Shown: positions 12,401 through 27,400, counted from the first letter of the stretch. The stretch: DNA of 64,000 bases from Liolophura sinensis (GCF_032854445.1 NC_088303.1:5027501-5091500), one strand, 5' to 3'. Notes: generated from the sequence alone by a model not told the origin. Made by a program: numbers and translations.

Positions 12401-15400
12401 ATTGTAAAACTGTATTTTCCCTAAAATTCACTGAAGAAAGTGTGTCAAATGTGTCTTTGATTATGCTTATGACAGTTCCAAACAGTCTATAGACGCATTG
12501 TAAAACTGTATTTTCCCTAAAATTCACTGAAGTAAGTGTGTCAAATGTGTCTTTGATTATGCTTATGACAGTTCCAGAAAGTCTGTAGATGCATTGTAAA
12601 ACTGTATTTTCCCTAAAATTCACTGAAGTAAGTGTGTCAAATGTGTCTTTGATTATGCTTATGACAGTTCCAGAAAGTCTGTAGATGCATTGTAAAACTG
12701 TATTTTCCCTAAAATTCACTGAAGAAAGTGTGTCAAATGTGTCTTTGATTATGCTTATGACAGTTCCAGAAAGTCTGTAGATGCATTGTAAAACTGTATT
12801 TTCCCTAAAATTCACTGAAGTAAGTGTGTCAAATGCGTCTTTGATTATGCTTTTGACAGTTCCAAACAGTCTATAGACACATTGTAAAACTGTATTTTCC
12901 CTAAAATTCACTGAAGTAAGTGTGTCAAATGTGTCTTTGATTATGCTTATGACAGTTCCAGAAAGTCTGTAGATGCATTGTAAAACTGTATTTTCCCGAA
13001 AATTCACTGAAGGAAGTGTGTCAAATGCGTCTTTGATTATGCTTATGACAGTTCCAAAAAGTCTATAGACGCATTGTAAAACTGTATTTTCCCTAAAATT
13101 CACTGAAGGAAGTGTGTCAAATGTGTCTTTGATTATGCTTATGACAGTTCCAGAAAGTCTGTAGATGCATTGTAAAACTGTATTTTCCCTAAAATTCACT
13201 GAAGTAAGTGTGTCAAATGCGTCTTTGATTATGCTTATGACAGTTCCAAAAAGTCTGTAGATGCATTGTAAAACTCTATCATCTATGAATCATGGACAGA
13301 TTCTAAGAATGAAGTATTAACTCCTTTAACAATGTCTAATGAAATGATTTGTCATTGATCTGAAAGTCATGGATGTTGATGACCATAGAATTGTTTAAAC
13401 CATGAATCCATGAATATATGTAAGAAAATGTTCCGATTTCCAGAGAGTTGTTGTTGGGCATATCCAGTAATGTTACGGTGAACAGTATGCACCTGGACCT
13501 GAGTTCTAATGAGATGAAGACAGCAGGTGCACGACACCTCGAGGGCTGTATCTCCAACAACAACAACATCACCAGCCTCGACATCAGTGACAATGGTAAG
13601 TTATAGTTTCAGGGGCCCGTTTTCACATTGGGAATTGTGATCCAGATTAAACTCATAAGTATTTGTAACAAGTCATTGAACATTTTGACCACTTGTTCTA
13701 TGCTGTGGTTGTAGTAATTTCAGGCAACTTTGAGCATCCAACTTTTTGTTGGTTTTGCATGAAAATTAATGTTTTGGAATTTAGCCCAAATGGCCTTGTG
13801 AAACAGATCTAATGGTGTGAAATTAAAATTGGCCCACTGAGCTGAGGCCAGTGGAATTTTGGTCAAGCCAGTAGAATTACATAAGCGCTGATCTGAATGG
13901 CCAGTATGTATATTGGTAAACAAACAACCAGTTTTCTACTAGATGCTATACATTTACATGAAACTACATAATGGAACAATTTGATCATGTTTTCCTTTAT
14001 TTAACTGAAGGAGCAGCTGAAACGAAACAATACGATTTTATAAGTTATGGAGAAATGTCTCCAGTATTAAGTGTCTTTTCTGTTCCAAAGTGATAGAGGT
14101 CGGAAAATAATACTCCTGAAAAGTCATCAAATCAGTGACTTCTGATTACGGTAAAAATGTAGACTGGAGAGATGACAAACAGAAAAGGCCAGGTAAAAAT
14201 GTGAAGACATATTGCAGGTTTATGGTCTGTATAGTCTGGCTCGTGTATGCAGTTGGTATAGAAGATGGTTAGTTCATAGTTAGAGACTATATGTCAGGTG
14301 TGTATAGTCTGGCTCATGAATGCAGTTGGTATAGAAGATGGTTAGTTCATAGTTAGAGACTATATGTCAGGTGTGTATAGTCTGGCTCATGTATGCAGTT
14401 GATATAGAAGATGGTTAGCTCATAGTTAGAGACTATATGTCAGGTGTGTATAGTCTGGCTCATGAATGCAGTTGGTATAGAAGATGGTTAGTTCATAGTT
14501 AGAGACTATATGTCAGGTGTGCATAGTCTGGCTCGTGTATGCAGTTGGTATAGAAGATGGTTAGCTCATAGTTAGAGACTATATGTCAGGTATGTATGGT
14601 CTGGCTCATGTATGCAGTTGGTATAGAAGATGGTTAGTTCAAAGTTAGAGACTATATATCAGGTGTGTATAGTCTGGCTCATGAATGCAGTTGGTATAGA
14701 AGATGGTTAGCTCATAGTTAGAGACTATATGTCAGGTGTGGATAGTCTGGCTCATGTATGCAGTTGGTATAGAAGATGGTTAGTTCAAAGTTAGAGACTA
14801 TATGTCAGGTGTGGATAGTCTGGCTCATGTATGCAGTTGGTATAGAAGATGGTTAGTTCATAGTTAGAGACTATATGTCAGGTATGTATGGTCTGGCTCA
14901 TGTATGCAGTTGGTATAGAAGATGGTTAGTTCAAAGTTAGAGACTATATATCAGGTGTGTATAGTCTGGCTCGTGTATGCAGTTGGTATAGAAGATGGTT
15001 AGCTCATAGTTAGAGACTATATGTCAGGTATGTATGGTCTGGCTCATGTATGCAGTTGGTATAGAAGATGGTTAGTTCAAAGTTAGAGACTATATATCAG
15101 GTGTGTATAGTCTGGCTCGTGTATGCAGTTGGTATAGAAGATGGTTAGCTCATAGTTAGAGACTATATGTCAGGTATGTATGGTCTGGCTCATGTATGCA
15201 GTTGGTATAGAAGATGGTTAGTTCAAAGTTAGAGACTATATATCAGGTGTGTATAGTCTGGCTCGTGTATGCAGTTGGTATAGAAGATGGTTAGCTCATA
15301 GTTAGAGACTATATGTCAGGTATGTATGGTCTGGCTCATGTATGCAGTTGGTATAGAAGATGGTTAGTTCAAAGTTAGAGACTATATGTCAGGTGTGGAT

Positions 15401-18400
15401 AGTCTGGCTCGTGTATGCAGTTGGTATAGAAGATGGTTAGTTCATAGTTAGAGACTATATGTCAGGGGTGGATAGTCTGGCTCGTGTATGCAGTTGGTAT
15501 AGAAGATGGTTAGTTCATAGTTAGAGACTATATGTCAGGTGTGGATAGTCTGGCTCATGTATGCAGTTGGTATAGAAGATGGTTAGCTCCTAGTTAGAGA
15601 CTATATGTCAGGTGTGGATAGTCTGGCTCATGTATGCAGTTGGTATAGAAGATGGTTAGTTCATAGTTAGAGACTATATATCAGGTGTGTATAGTCTGGC
15701 TCATGTATGCAGTTGGTATAGAAGATGGTTAGTTCATAGTTAGAGACTATATATCAGGTGTGTATAGTCTGGCTCATGAATGCAGTTGGTATAGAAGATG
15801 GTTAGTTCATAGTTAGAGACTATATATCAGGTGTGTATAGTCTGGCTCATGAATGCAGTTGGTATAGAAGATGGTTAGTTCATAGTTAGAGACTATATAT
15901 CAGGTGTGTATAGTCTGGCTCGTGTATGCAGTTGGTATAGAAGATGGTTAGTTCATAGTTAGAGACTATATGTCAGGTGTGGATAGTCTGGCTCATGTAT
16001 GCAGTTGGTATAGAAGATGGTTAGCTCCTAGTTAGAGACTATATGTCAGGTGTGTATAGTCTGGCTCATGAATGCAGTTGGTATAGAAGATGGTTAGTTC
16101 ATAGTTAGAGACTATATGTCAGGGGTGGATAGTCTGGCTCGTGTATGCAGTTGGTATAGAAGATGGTTAGTTCATAGTTAGAGACTATATGTCAGGTGTG
16201 GATAGTCTGGCTCATGTATGCAGTTGGTATAGAAGATGGTTAGTTAATAGTTAGAGACTATATATCAGGTGTGTATAGTCTGGCTCATGAATGCAGTTGG
16301 TATAGAAGATAGTTAGTTCATAGTTAGAGACTATATATCAGGTCTGTATAGTCTGGCTCATGAATGCAGCTGGTATAGAAGATGGTTAGTTCAAAGTTAG
16401 AGACTATATGTCAGGTATGTATGGTCTGACTCATGTATGCAATTGGTATAGAAGATGGTTAGCCCATAGTTAGAGACTATATGTCAGGTGTGTATAGTCT
16501 GGCTCATGAATGCCGTTGGTATAGAAGATGGTTAGCCCATAGTTAGAGACTATATGTCAGGTGTGCATAGTCTGGCTCGTGTATGCAATTGGTATAGAAG
16601 ATGGTTAGTTCATAGTTAGAGACTATATGTCAGATGTGCATAGTCTGGCTCATGTATGCAGTTGGTATAGAAGATGGTTAGTTCAAAGTTAGAGACTATA
16701 TGTCAGGTGTGCATAGTCTGTCTCATGTATGCAGTTGGTGTAGAAGATGGTTAGCTCATAGTTAGAGACTATATGTCAGGTGTGCATAGTCTGGCTCATG
16801 TATGCAGTTGGTATAGAAGATGGTTAGCTCATAGTTAGAGACTATATGTCAGGTGTGTATAGTCTGGCTCATGTATGCAGTTGATATAGAAGATGGTTAG
16901 TTCAAAGTTAGAGACTATATGTCAGGTGTGGATAGTCTGGCTCATGTATGCAGTTGGTATAGAAGATGGTTAGTTCAAAGTTAGAGACTATATGTCAGGT
17001 GTGGATAGTCTGGCTCATGTATGCAGTTGGTATAGAAGATGGTTAGTTCAAAGTTAGAGACTATATGTCAGGTATGTATGGTCTGGCTCATGTATGCCGT
17101 TGGTATAGAAGATGGTTAGTTCATAGAGACTATATGTCAGGTGTGCATAGTCTGGCTCATGTATGCAGTTGGTATAGAAGATGGTTAGTTCAAAGTTAGA
17201 GACTATATGTCAGGTGTGGATAGTCTGGCTCATGTATGCAGTTGGTATAGAAGATGGTTAGTTCAAAGTTAGAGACTATATGTCAGGTATGTATGGTCTG
17301 GCTCATGTATGCCGTTGGTATAGAAGATGGTTAGTTCATAGAGACTATATGTCAGGTGTGCATAGTCTGGCTCATGTATGCAGTTGGTATAGAAGATGGT
17401 TAGTTCAAAGTTAGAGACTATATGTCAGGTGTGCATAGTCTGTCTCATGTATGCAGTTGGTATAGAAGATGGTTAGTTCAAAGTTAGAGACTATATGTCA
17501 GGTGTGCATAGTCTGGCTCATGTATGCAATTGGTATAGAAGATGGTTAGTTCAAAGTTAGAGACTATATGTCAGGTATGCATGGTCTGGCTCATGTATGC
17601 AGTTGGTATAGAAGATGGTTAGTTCAAAGTTAGAGACTATATGTCAGGTGTGCATGGTCTGGCTCATGTATGCAGTTGGTATAGAAGATGGTTAGTTCAT
17701 AGTTAGAGACTATATGTCAGGTGTGGATAGTCTGGCTCGTGTATGCAGTTGGTATAGAAGATGATTAGTTCAAAGTTAGAGACTATATGTCAGGTGTGTA
17801 TAGTCTGGCTCATGTATGCAGTTGGTATAGAAGATGGTTAGTTCAAAGTTAGAGACTATATGTCAGGTGTGCATAGTCTGGCTCATGTATGCAGTTGGTG
17901 TAGAAGATGGTTAGTTCAAAGTTAGAGACTATATGTCAGGTGTGGATAGTCTGGCTCATGTATGCAGTTGGTATAGAAGATGGTTAGTTCATAATTAGAG
18001 ACTATATGTCAGGTGTGTAGCTCTAATAACATCATCTGAAATACTGTATATCTTTGAAAAAAAATTTTTTCTTGTGTTTTTGGAGAAGTATATGACAGGT
18101 TGACTGACAGAGGACCCAAATTGTAATGAGCCAACATGTATGTGTGTATACAATGTTGATGGTTTGTTTTCAGGGCTAGAGCAGGATCTGTGCAGTTTGC
18201 TGGCCTGGATCCAGCAAAACAGGGGACTGACCAAACTCAGTATTGGACGGAACTTCAGTGGGCTCAAGTCCAAGTGAGTTTATTGAGATATTTTAACAGC
18301 TCCTCATTTATAGAAAGGATGATTTAATAAAATTATTTTTTCTCAATCCACAAGATGATGGTTTTGAGAATAAATGAAAGGTGAGTTGTGAAATTGGAAT

Positions 18401-21400
18401 GAATTCCACAGCAGAGTGACTCATGAACCTCTCGCCAGCTGTTAAAGTCTTCTTGTCTGATCAAAACATGGGAAGGTTTGCAGCCACCTGCAGATGGTTG
18501 TGGGTTTCCTTTGCCAGGTTTCCTCCCACTTTAATGCTGGCTACTGTCATATAATAATATAGATGTATAAATATCATATAAATATTCTTGAATGCAGTGT
18601 AAAACATCAGATAAATAAATAACTTTGATATGTTCTGGTATTTCAGACAAATCGGGATTCTCTTGGAATCTGTTGTACAGATGATTCAGGATGAGGAATC
18701 TGTAAGTTACCACCCAAGTCTTTTCACAGATTGTTTTCTTATTGAGCACCATAATTTATCAAAGGTAACTCTCTGAATAAGCTCATTAGCTTGTCGCAGG
18801 CAGCACTTTCATTGAGCACAGTAATTTTTTCACAGGTAACACTTCCATTGAGCAGGATCAACTCCAGCTCTGGTTCAGCATTGTGATTTAGTCAGGAGGT
18901 TTATCAGAACTCCAAGAGATGCAGTGGTTTCCCACTGGGCTCTGTCTTACTTCCCCACATGTAAACCTGCCTTCAATCACATGAGGGACTAATCGCTAAT
19001 CATACAAGCGTATAAAAAAAATATAGTTAAATTTGTTTTTGTTTTCCTCAAACCTCATTCTGTATGATTTTCACTGACTTTCTGAAGGATTTGTAATTTG
19101 GTAATACAATGTATTGTTCAGATGCATCCATTTATACCTGTAGCAGTTTCTGAATGTTTTACCTGACTGTACACAAGTGACTGTCCCTCCTCAGATATTA
19201 GAGACTCTGTCCCTGGCAGACTCCAAGCTACGTGGAGACACTGCCATGGTCATCAATGCCCTGGGAAGCAACACGTCACTTACAGAACTCGACATCAGGT
19301 AAACAAATGAAAACTTAACATGAAATTATAAAGTAGCATGTGATATTTGCAAAGAAATGTGGAAAGTACCACATTTTACCTCACTAATGAGCATGTGCAT
19401 TAGTGTGTGTGTGTGTGCGTGTGCGTGCATGTGCGCGCTGGTGTGTGCGTGCGTGCGCATAATGGTGGCATTCAAACTCAAAGCTACACTTCAGCTGTCA
19501 ACAAGAGGTGGTAAGGAACTGGAAGAAAAAAAGAGAGAAAAAAAAAAAGAAAATGAAGAAAGAAAAGGAGGGAAAAGTGTCTGAAAAATCACATTTTGTA
19601 CCTCAAAAAATACTTTCAAAAATTGACATTTGGAGCATGTGATATTGCGTCATGCATTAAAAAAATAACATCTTGTTTCAGGCTGCCTTAAATTTGTTAT
19701 TGTTAGCTTTGCAAAAAGGGAAGATAAAAAATATTCAGCTTGTTCATCTTGGACATATGTGAGATGCACTTTACAACGTGCTGATTTGTTCTCCAGTGGG
19801 AACCACATGGGTGACTTTGGTGCCCGTATGTTAGCCAAGGCCCTACAGATCAACACCAAACTGAGAACCGTGTACTGGGACAAAAACAGCACCACAATCC
19901 AAGGCTTTGAGGACATAGCTGCTGCCTTAGAGAAGTGAGTCAGTCAGACGTGGTGTGACCTTGTACTTGCTTTTTCATACTTGTACAATTAAACCATGTT
20001 CATTTAATGAATGACCTGATTTTTGAAAAATGCAAATATTATTACCTGATAAAGAGAATGATGAACTCAAGAGAACAGAGTAAGGTATTAACATTAATCA
20101 GGACCATAAAGCGCAGGTTGTTTTCAGTTAGGATTAGACTGGTATTAAGATTTAATTCAACATAACTTCATTTAAAGGCTTTAGTTGCCATGACAACATT
20201 GTCTTTAATTAACTCTGTCCAGGAACTACACGCTGAAGAAAATGCCAGTTCCGGTGAATGACACAGTGGCTGCCTTAAAACTGCACCCAGAGAGGATGGA
20301 GACAGCAGTACAACAGGTGGGTTGCTAAGGCAAACTGGATGTAACACCTGGGTGAGGTACAGCAGGCAAGTTCTTAGCTAAACTCAGATCTGAGTGAGGT
20401 AAAGCAGGTGGGTTATTAAGACGAACTAACACCTGAGTGAGGTACAACAGGCGGGTTGTTAGCCAAACTAACTCCTGAGTGAGGTACAACAGGTGGGTTG
20501 TTAAGACAAACTAAAACCTGAGTGAGGTACAACAAGTGGGCTGTTCAGACAAACTAACACCTGATTAAGGTGCAGCAGGCGGGTTGTTAGCCAAACTTAC
20601 ACCTGAGTGAGGTACAACAGGTGGGCTGTTAAGACAAACTAACACCTGATTAAGGAACAGCAGGCGGGTTGTTAGTCAAACTTACACCTGAGTGAGGTAC
20701 AGCAGATGGGTTGTTAAGGCAAATTAATACCTGAGTGAGGTAATCCACGTTTACAGAATGCAATTTGTCAAATCTACGTCATATGATTATTTCAGACATG
20801 TTATAAAATAGCATTTGTCATGTTTTCTTTCAACTAGTCAAATTGGAAAACTCGATGTAACACATCACGTTGTGTGACTGCAGAAACGAGGTACATGTAT
20901 GGGATATTGAATTAATTATTGAGGAAGTTAATGATATGTTTTTGAATGTTGCAGACATATTCCATGAAGTTTAAGCTTGCATATCCATGTTCCAATTCAG
21001 TGTTTTGTGTATGCATATGATCGCTCCCCCCACAGATAGTGGTTTTACCTTCCTGATTGTCAGATTAATGCATGTTTTGCTGGTACTGTTGACAGATTGA
21101 GGCGTTTCTGCAGCGTAATCACAGCCCACGTAAGTTTGCTTCTGACCAGGCATACAGATTACAGCAGGGTTTCCTGATCAGCTCTACCCAACAGGTAAGC
21201 CACTGGTCAGACGGCTATCCAACACTGATCTCAGATTTGCTTCTACATCTTGTATGGATCACAATATTACCGTCTACCTGATGAGAATCTTTGTAATACT
21301 GTGCCAGGTAACAGGTACATCAAATCAAAAGGCTTATTTGTTTAATAAATATGATTTGAAATATCAGATAAAATCTTGTCTGAATGACTTCAAAGGAAAT

Positions 21401-24400
21401 TTTGAAGGTGTGGAATTTTCCATGAAGTTTAATTTTTCACCTGGCGTTTTCATTTCAGCTGGTTGATAGGCTAGTGGTACAGGTACAAGATACGATGAAT
21501 GCCTTGGCCCTAGGATCGGTTGAGGGAATTCAGGGGGACTTAGACAGGGCCAGTGACCTCATCAAAGATGCTGAGAAATCCAGACAGGTAAGTGGTACAG
21601 GTGTGAAACATTATAATCGTTCTGTACCTGGTGTCAGTTGAGGGTAACCAGAGGGACCTAGACAGGGCCAGTGACCTCATCAAAGATGCTGAGAAATCCA
21701 GACAGGTAAGTGGTACAGGTGTGAAACATTATAATTGTTCTGTACCTGGTGTCAGTTGAGGGTAACCAGAGGGACCTTGACAGGGCCAGTGACCTCATCA
21801 AAGATGCTGAGAAATCCAGACAGGTAAGTGGTACAGGTGTGAAACATTATAATCGTTCTGTACCTGGTGTCAGTTGAGGGTAACCAGAGGGACCTAGACA
21901 GGGCCAGTGACCTCATCAAAGATGCTGAAAATTCCAGACAGGTAAGTGGTACAGGTGTGAAACATTATAATCGTTCTGTACCTGGTGTCAGTTGAGGGTA
22001 ACCAGAGGGACCTACACAGGCCAGTGACCTCATCAAAGATGCTGAGAAATGTATTACAATGGTTTAGAAACTTTAATGTTTAAATTAAGTTCAGTCAATC
22101 TAATTTTAGTTTTATTAACATGTAGTGTTTTACTCTCTTTTTCTCTGCCTTTACATTAAACTGAACACCTTTAACGTAAACTGTCATGTTTTATTCTGCA
22201 GATATTACCCAGATTACAAGAAATAGCGATACAGTCTCAAAACACTGGCAACCCAGTGCAGGCTAAACTTACCACCATGGCAAAAGAGCTGAAGGATGTT
22301 CTGGAGCGCCATCTACAGGTAAAATTATTTAAGTGGCATAGAACCACTCGAGTCAACAAACAGGCTTTTCACACAGAATAAAGGAAAGGGTAAGAAGTTA
22401 GAAACTGTACAGCTCTTCACTTAAATGAAGAGAATCTTTGGACTTCAGGATGATGTTGCAGGATTAGATTTCAGCTCGTGGAATGTTAAAGGAGCATCCA
22501 TTGAGGGGGTGCAGGGGAAGTTGGGGAATAATCTCTAGTCGGATGGGTAAAACATATTGCTGAGGACCACACATTCAAAATAGAAAACTTCTGAGCTTGG
22601 AAGTTCGTGCAATATGATATGTACTCATGAGGGTCTTATATCAAACATTTATTGTGACTGAATGCTGGTAAGTGGTCAGCAAAACATTGAATGTTATTTT
22701 TGTAATGATGTAATGATTGTAATGATAATATTTAGGTGAAATTCTTCAGCGGTCTTTTCTTTTCAAGTATTCTAGTATTAATTTTACCTTTTTTGGAGCG
22801 TAATATATCTTAAGATGAGATTTCTGAAAGCCAGTTACATACATGTACTTCTGGACATGTTCAGGTATAATTTGCAGTATTACTTAGCTTCATGTTTAGG
22901 ACATTTTGAACATGTTTTTTATGTTGAACAGTGGACTGTGCACGACATGCTGAAATCTGCAGATAGCCAATGTGTCACAATCATGGCAGATCAGGTGAGT
23001 GAAATGTCACAATGATGGCAGATCAGGGGAGTGAAATGTCATAATCATGGCAGATCAGGTGTATGAAATGTCATAATCATGGCAGATCAGGTGAGTGAAA
23101 GCTACCATAATAGTCAGGGACATGGCTGGGAGGAAGAACTGATGACTTCTTCTGGACGTTCAAAGTGCCTGACCAGTGAGATCTCATGTTAAAATCCAGG
23201 TCTTGATATTTTGGCTGTGGCTTAATGTGATATCGTTACATGTCTAGTGAAAAATGCCCAGACACAGTGATAATCAAAAATCAGATCAAAGAAATGAATA
23301 CAGTAATAACAAAGCAGTTGTATCTCCACATCTTATCCACAAGTGACAATTCAGGTTTTCGGTAAATTTGAAACTGTATTTGTCTTTTTGATTGAATTTT
23401 AAGATTGCATCTTGAATTGCAGCTCGTTAGGTACAGGTACAAATGTAAATATTAAAACACTTCAGAGCATCATATTGATGAGGTATTTTCTGAAAACTGT
23501 GTATTTGGTTGAACTTAGACTAGACCATAAACAGATAATGACCAGATTTTTTTTTAATTTCTGGACTTTAAATCACAAAATTGTGATTCACAATGCTCAC
23601 ATGATGCTGATGACATTTTACAGAGTGACCATCACAGTATATATTTGATATTTTTGACCTTCAGGAGTTCCATTCCCGGCTAAATGAAGAGTCTAAGAAA
23701 AGAAGTACTTTACCTCCGAACTTTGCCAAATACCTGCTGGATGGAGTTGAAACAGATGTTATCAATAAGCTCAGGTGGATATATTTATGACATGAATTTA
23801 CGTATCATCTTTACAGGTTGTATTAGAGTATGACATCATTCGCCTGTCCCGCTTAAGGTGCTTGTGTGCGTATTACTGGCCCAGGGGCCTATTGAAAATT
23901 TACCCCGCCAGGCATGTCTTGAATTTCTGAAGTCTTGTTCCAAATTCTATTTTTTTGCTGAAACATCAGAATTTTTAACCTATGAGCAACTGTGCAGTGA
24001 CAACCAATTTTATTGTTTTATTTTTTTTCTTTTGCATTGTTGACAGTGAGTGTAACTTATCAGTGGCAGCCCATGTGTCTGACAGCGTGATGGACGAGGT
24101 AATTGACAACCTGTCAAAGAGTCACAAGACCCTGGTAAGTTTCAAACTGTCAAGCGTTTGCTTAACTAATACACATTGTCTGTGTGTGCTGTAAACAGTC
24201 ATGTGATGTCCATGTTTGATGTGTAAGGGGAGGATAAAAAAACAATTGTCTTTCATTTTGAACTTTGAACTTGTTGCCATTGTGCTCTGTTTGGCTGCTT
24301 CTATGTTGTCAGAGAAAATGTTTCCTTGGTCTAGTTCATATGTGTATGGAGTGTTTCCATAGCAATGCTGTATTCAGTCACCATCAAAAAAAGGAAAGAC

Positions 24401-27400
24401 ATACTAAAAGTTGTCAAATTTAATAATTCAGTGTACCGATTAGTTGTCAAACCCCAGTTTTCATTTGATTGAATATTGTATTGAGTACATGTAGAAAAAT
24501 CTTCACTTTCAAATGTTTGTCCTGATTGAAGAAATGTCGAAAGCTTTTAGGATTATTCTTTCATATTCTTACCATTTATTTTTTTGCAGACAAATCACCT
24601 CAATGTGCAGAAAAGTACCAACAAAAAGGAGACTAGAACAACCAAAGAGACTAAAAATGAAGTAAATGTGATAACTATTACAGAAGAAGATAAAGAACCA
24701 CCCAAATCTGTGAGTTTTCAGGTCACCACTAAATACATCAAGCAGTTCAGTTACTGCACTAGAGAGCAAAAAGGTACAGAATATTGTTTACCCTGTGACG
24801 TTGTTTTTACTAAATATTCTGTTTGTATCACTGTGATTGAATGAACATTATGATTCTAGATGGGAAGACAAATATTTCAGTTATCCAAATATTTGAATGA
24901 TAATATTTAAGGAGTGTGATACGTCTACAACACTGAACATTGTTTTCATTCCCACACAGCAAATGCTCAGGTTTTTGTTTACTCTGACCTTTACATGAAC
25001 TCAGCTTGAACAACAAGGTAATCAGTGAACCTGTGTTAATTATATGGCCTTTCTTTTATTTAGCGTTTTTGTCTACTACTTTTATTGTAGGAGTCCTCTA
25101 CTTTAGCTGTCAAAAGAAAGAGTTTGTGTCAGATGAGAAAAAAGAGGCCGCAGTCTGTTGTGGGTAAGAGATCACCTAACCACCCCACCCACCCCCCCCC
25201 CCCCCCCCCCACCCCCCCCAGCCCTCACCCTCAGGCTTCAGGGTTAGGCCACCTGTACACCTGTTATCACCCTTTTCTGCCAATGCTTACAGTCAGGCTT
25301 AGAAATGTTTTCACTTTTATCATATTTATTGCTTTTTTGCTCTCACGGACATGGCACATTGATCCAAGCATGTTTGAAGAGGCGGCATGGGCGTAGTGTA
25401 ATGGAGTGGAGGCCAGATATTCAGAACCACCAAACAGTTTCTTAGGCAAGAAATTGCCAGAAACGAAAAAAAAGAAGAAAAAGATACACCACAGGATTAC
25501 AGTGAATTTAGATGTATTAAATACTATCTTTACTATCAGAGCTCGTTGTGCTTCGTGTGCTTCAGATGTAGAAGATTTAGTGGAGCTTTGGCAAATGCCA
25601 CTTAACATCTGTAATCAGTATTCTGCTTTATTATGCTTATCTCTATTTTGTGTCAAAAGAAAAGACAAAAACAGTGACAGTCTGTTTCCTTATTGCAAGC
25701 CCAGGACAGCCATATTGTTCACTTTAAGCATTTTGATAGGCTCAACGCTAAATATAATGCTGATAGTGCAATAACTTAGATATGTAGAAATGCTTCGCCA
25801 TTATTTCTCGATTATGTTTCTTCCTAACATGAAAAGCTAACTGCATATATTCTGAGCATGCTGTTGAGAGGATTTCCGTGCTCTTGTGTAGGATTAGGAT
25901 GTAGTAAACGCATGATTGGTCCAGCAAAGACTTATATTGTTAATAATGTTGCTCACTTCTCTGCTGAAGTTTAGAATACAGGGTTGTTTATAAACATGCT
26001 AACACAAACCAATGCTGTTCTGCTGTTCATTTCAGCACGATAGGTTCAGTAAACAATGTAATCCTCATGTTCGATACCTGCATGCATGTAGGCTACACTT
26101 TCTATTCATGTTCTTTTTTGTGGTATTACATAAGCATGTTGGTGTAATCTATGGTAGGCTTTGATCTGTTGCTAAGGTCTTTTGCTTGCCTTAACATTCA
26201 ACTTGGTTGGTGCTTTTTCAAGACTGGAATCACGAGGTTGACAAGAATGACCTCTCCTGGGATGAAGGTAAGAAGGCACTGGGCGAAGATGCAGACCTCC
26301 CCACCAACCGGGATGAGGACGAGAAAGAATCGCTAAAGTCCATCTTAGATGCGCCATCTAGTGGAGCTATGGAGAGCCTCGAAATCAAGGGGTTTAATTC
26401 AGAGGGCAAAGGTATTACTAACACGCATGGGTCTGGTGTCATCACTGTTGTATCCACAATCTGCTTGCATCTGCACATTTGCCAGTATCAGTGTACTGTT
26501 AAAGCAGAGTAATGTCCCCTTTTTGTTTACCTTTTTCAGGATGAGAAAATGATGGATGTATTTGTGTGCTTGATATGTTTCAAACTGTAATAATTGGTTG
26601 AGTATTGTCCTGTAACACATTCTACACATGCTTGGGTTTAAGCTCGTTATGGAAATGTAATTCAGAGTTTGATTATTTGAAGTGAGAAGTGACAACAACA
26701 TTCAGACAGAAACTGTGCCATGTGAATCCATAAATGAATTTCCTATGGAATTCTGAAGACTGAATGTGGCACTGTGTTGAGATAATACAGAGCAGGCATT
26801 GCAGTTTTCTTGTTGGCGTGTGATAATATGAAGCATGTATACAGTGAATGAATTTTAATTTAGTGTGGTGCAGTGTTACCGTCATCACCGACAACCAAGT
26901 TTGAATGCTATCCTCACACACATGTGCGTTTCTTTGGGGATGAGGTGCTTGGCAGGGGTGGAGGGTGGGTTTTTTGCTGGGGGACATGATCTACATTTGC
27001 CCTGTGTGGTGCAAAGATTCATTCTCCTATAGAACTGCAAATCATGTTCCTGTGAGAAGATTCAGTGCATGTAAGCAAATCAAGCCACTTTTTAATTCTT
27101 AAGGGACAAAAAATATCATATATTTGTACAAAAATTTCTTTGACCATATCAGGGGTTGTGAATGTCTATTGACTCATTCAGTAAATTTGGAAAGGAGAAT
27201 GTTTTCAAACGATGAAATAATCTGCAGCATGTTGACTTGTAAAAAGATTTTAGAATAATATGCTTGTTGACAATGCAAGTGATGAGTTACTAATGTGAAC
27301 AAACTAGCTAACAACAAGCAGTTCGGCATGGGTGCTTTTGCTGTGAGTGATTTGTGGAGTGTTAATCCCTAAGCATTGTCATAGTCTCAATATCAAAACA

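Noticed and set aside
12153-13199. 348-codon minus-strand open frame
   Set aside because: It lies wholly in the 96-bp array; a period divisible by three without a stop gives a long frame automatically. The same holds for frames in the 57-, 81- and 27-bp arrays.
25406-25774. 122-codon + frame
   Set aside because: Within intron 21; does not fit CARMIL phase or homology, and the sequence is low-complexity.
26230-26478. Minus-strand frames opposite exon 22
   Set aside because: Shadow of the coding strand, where the + frame has splice sites and correct phase.
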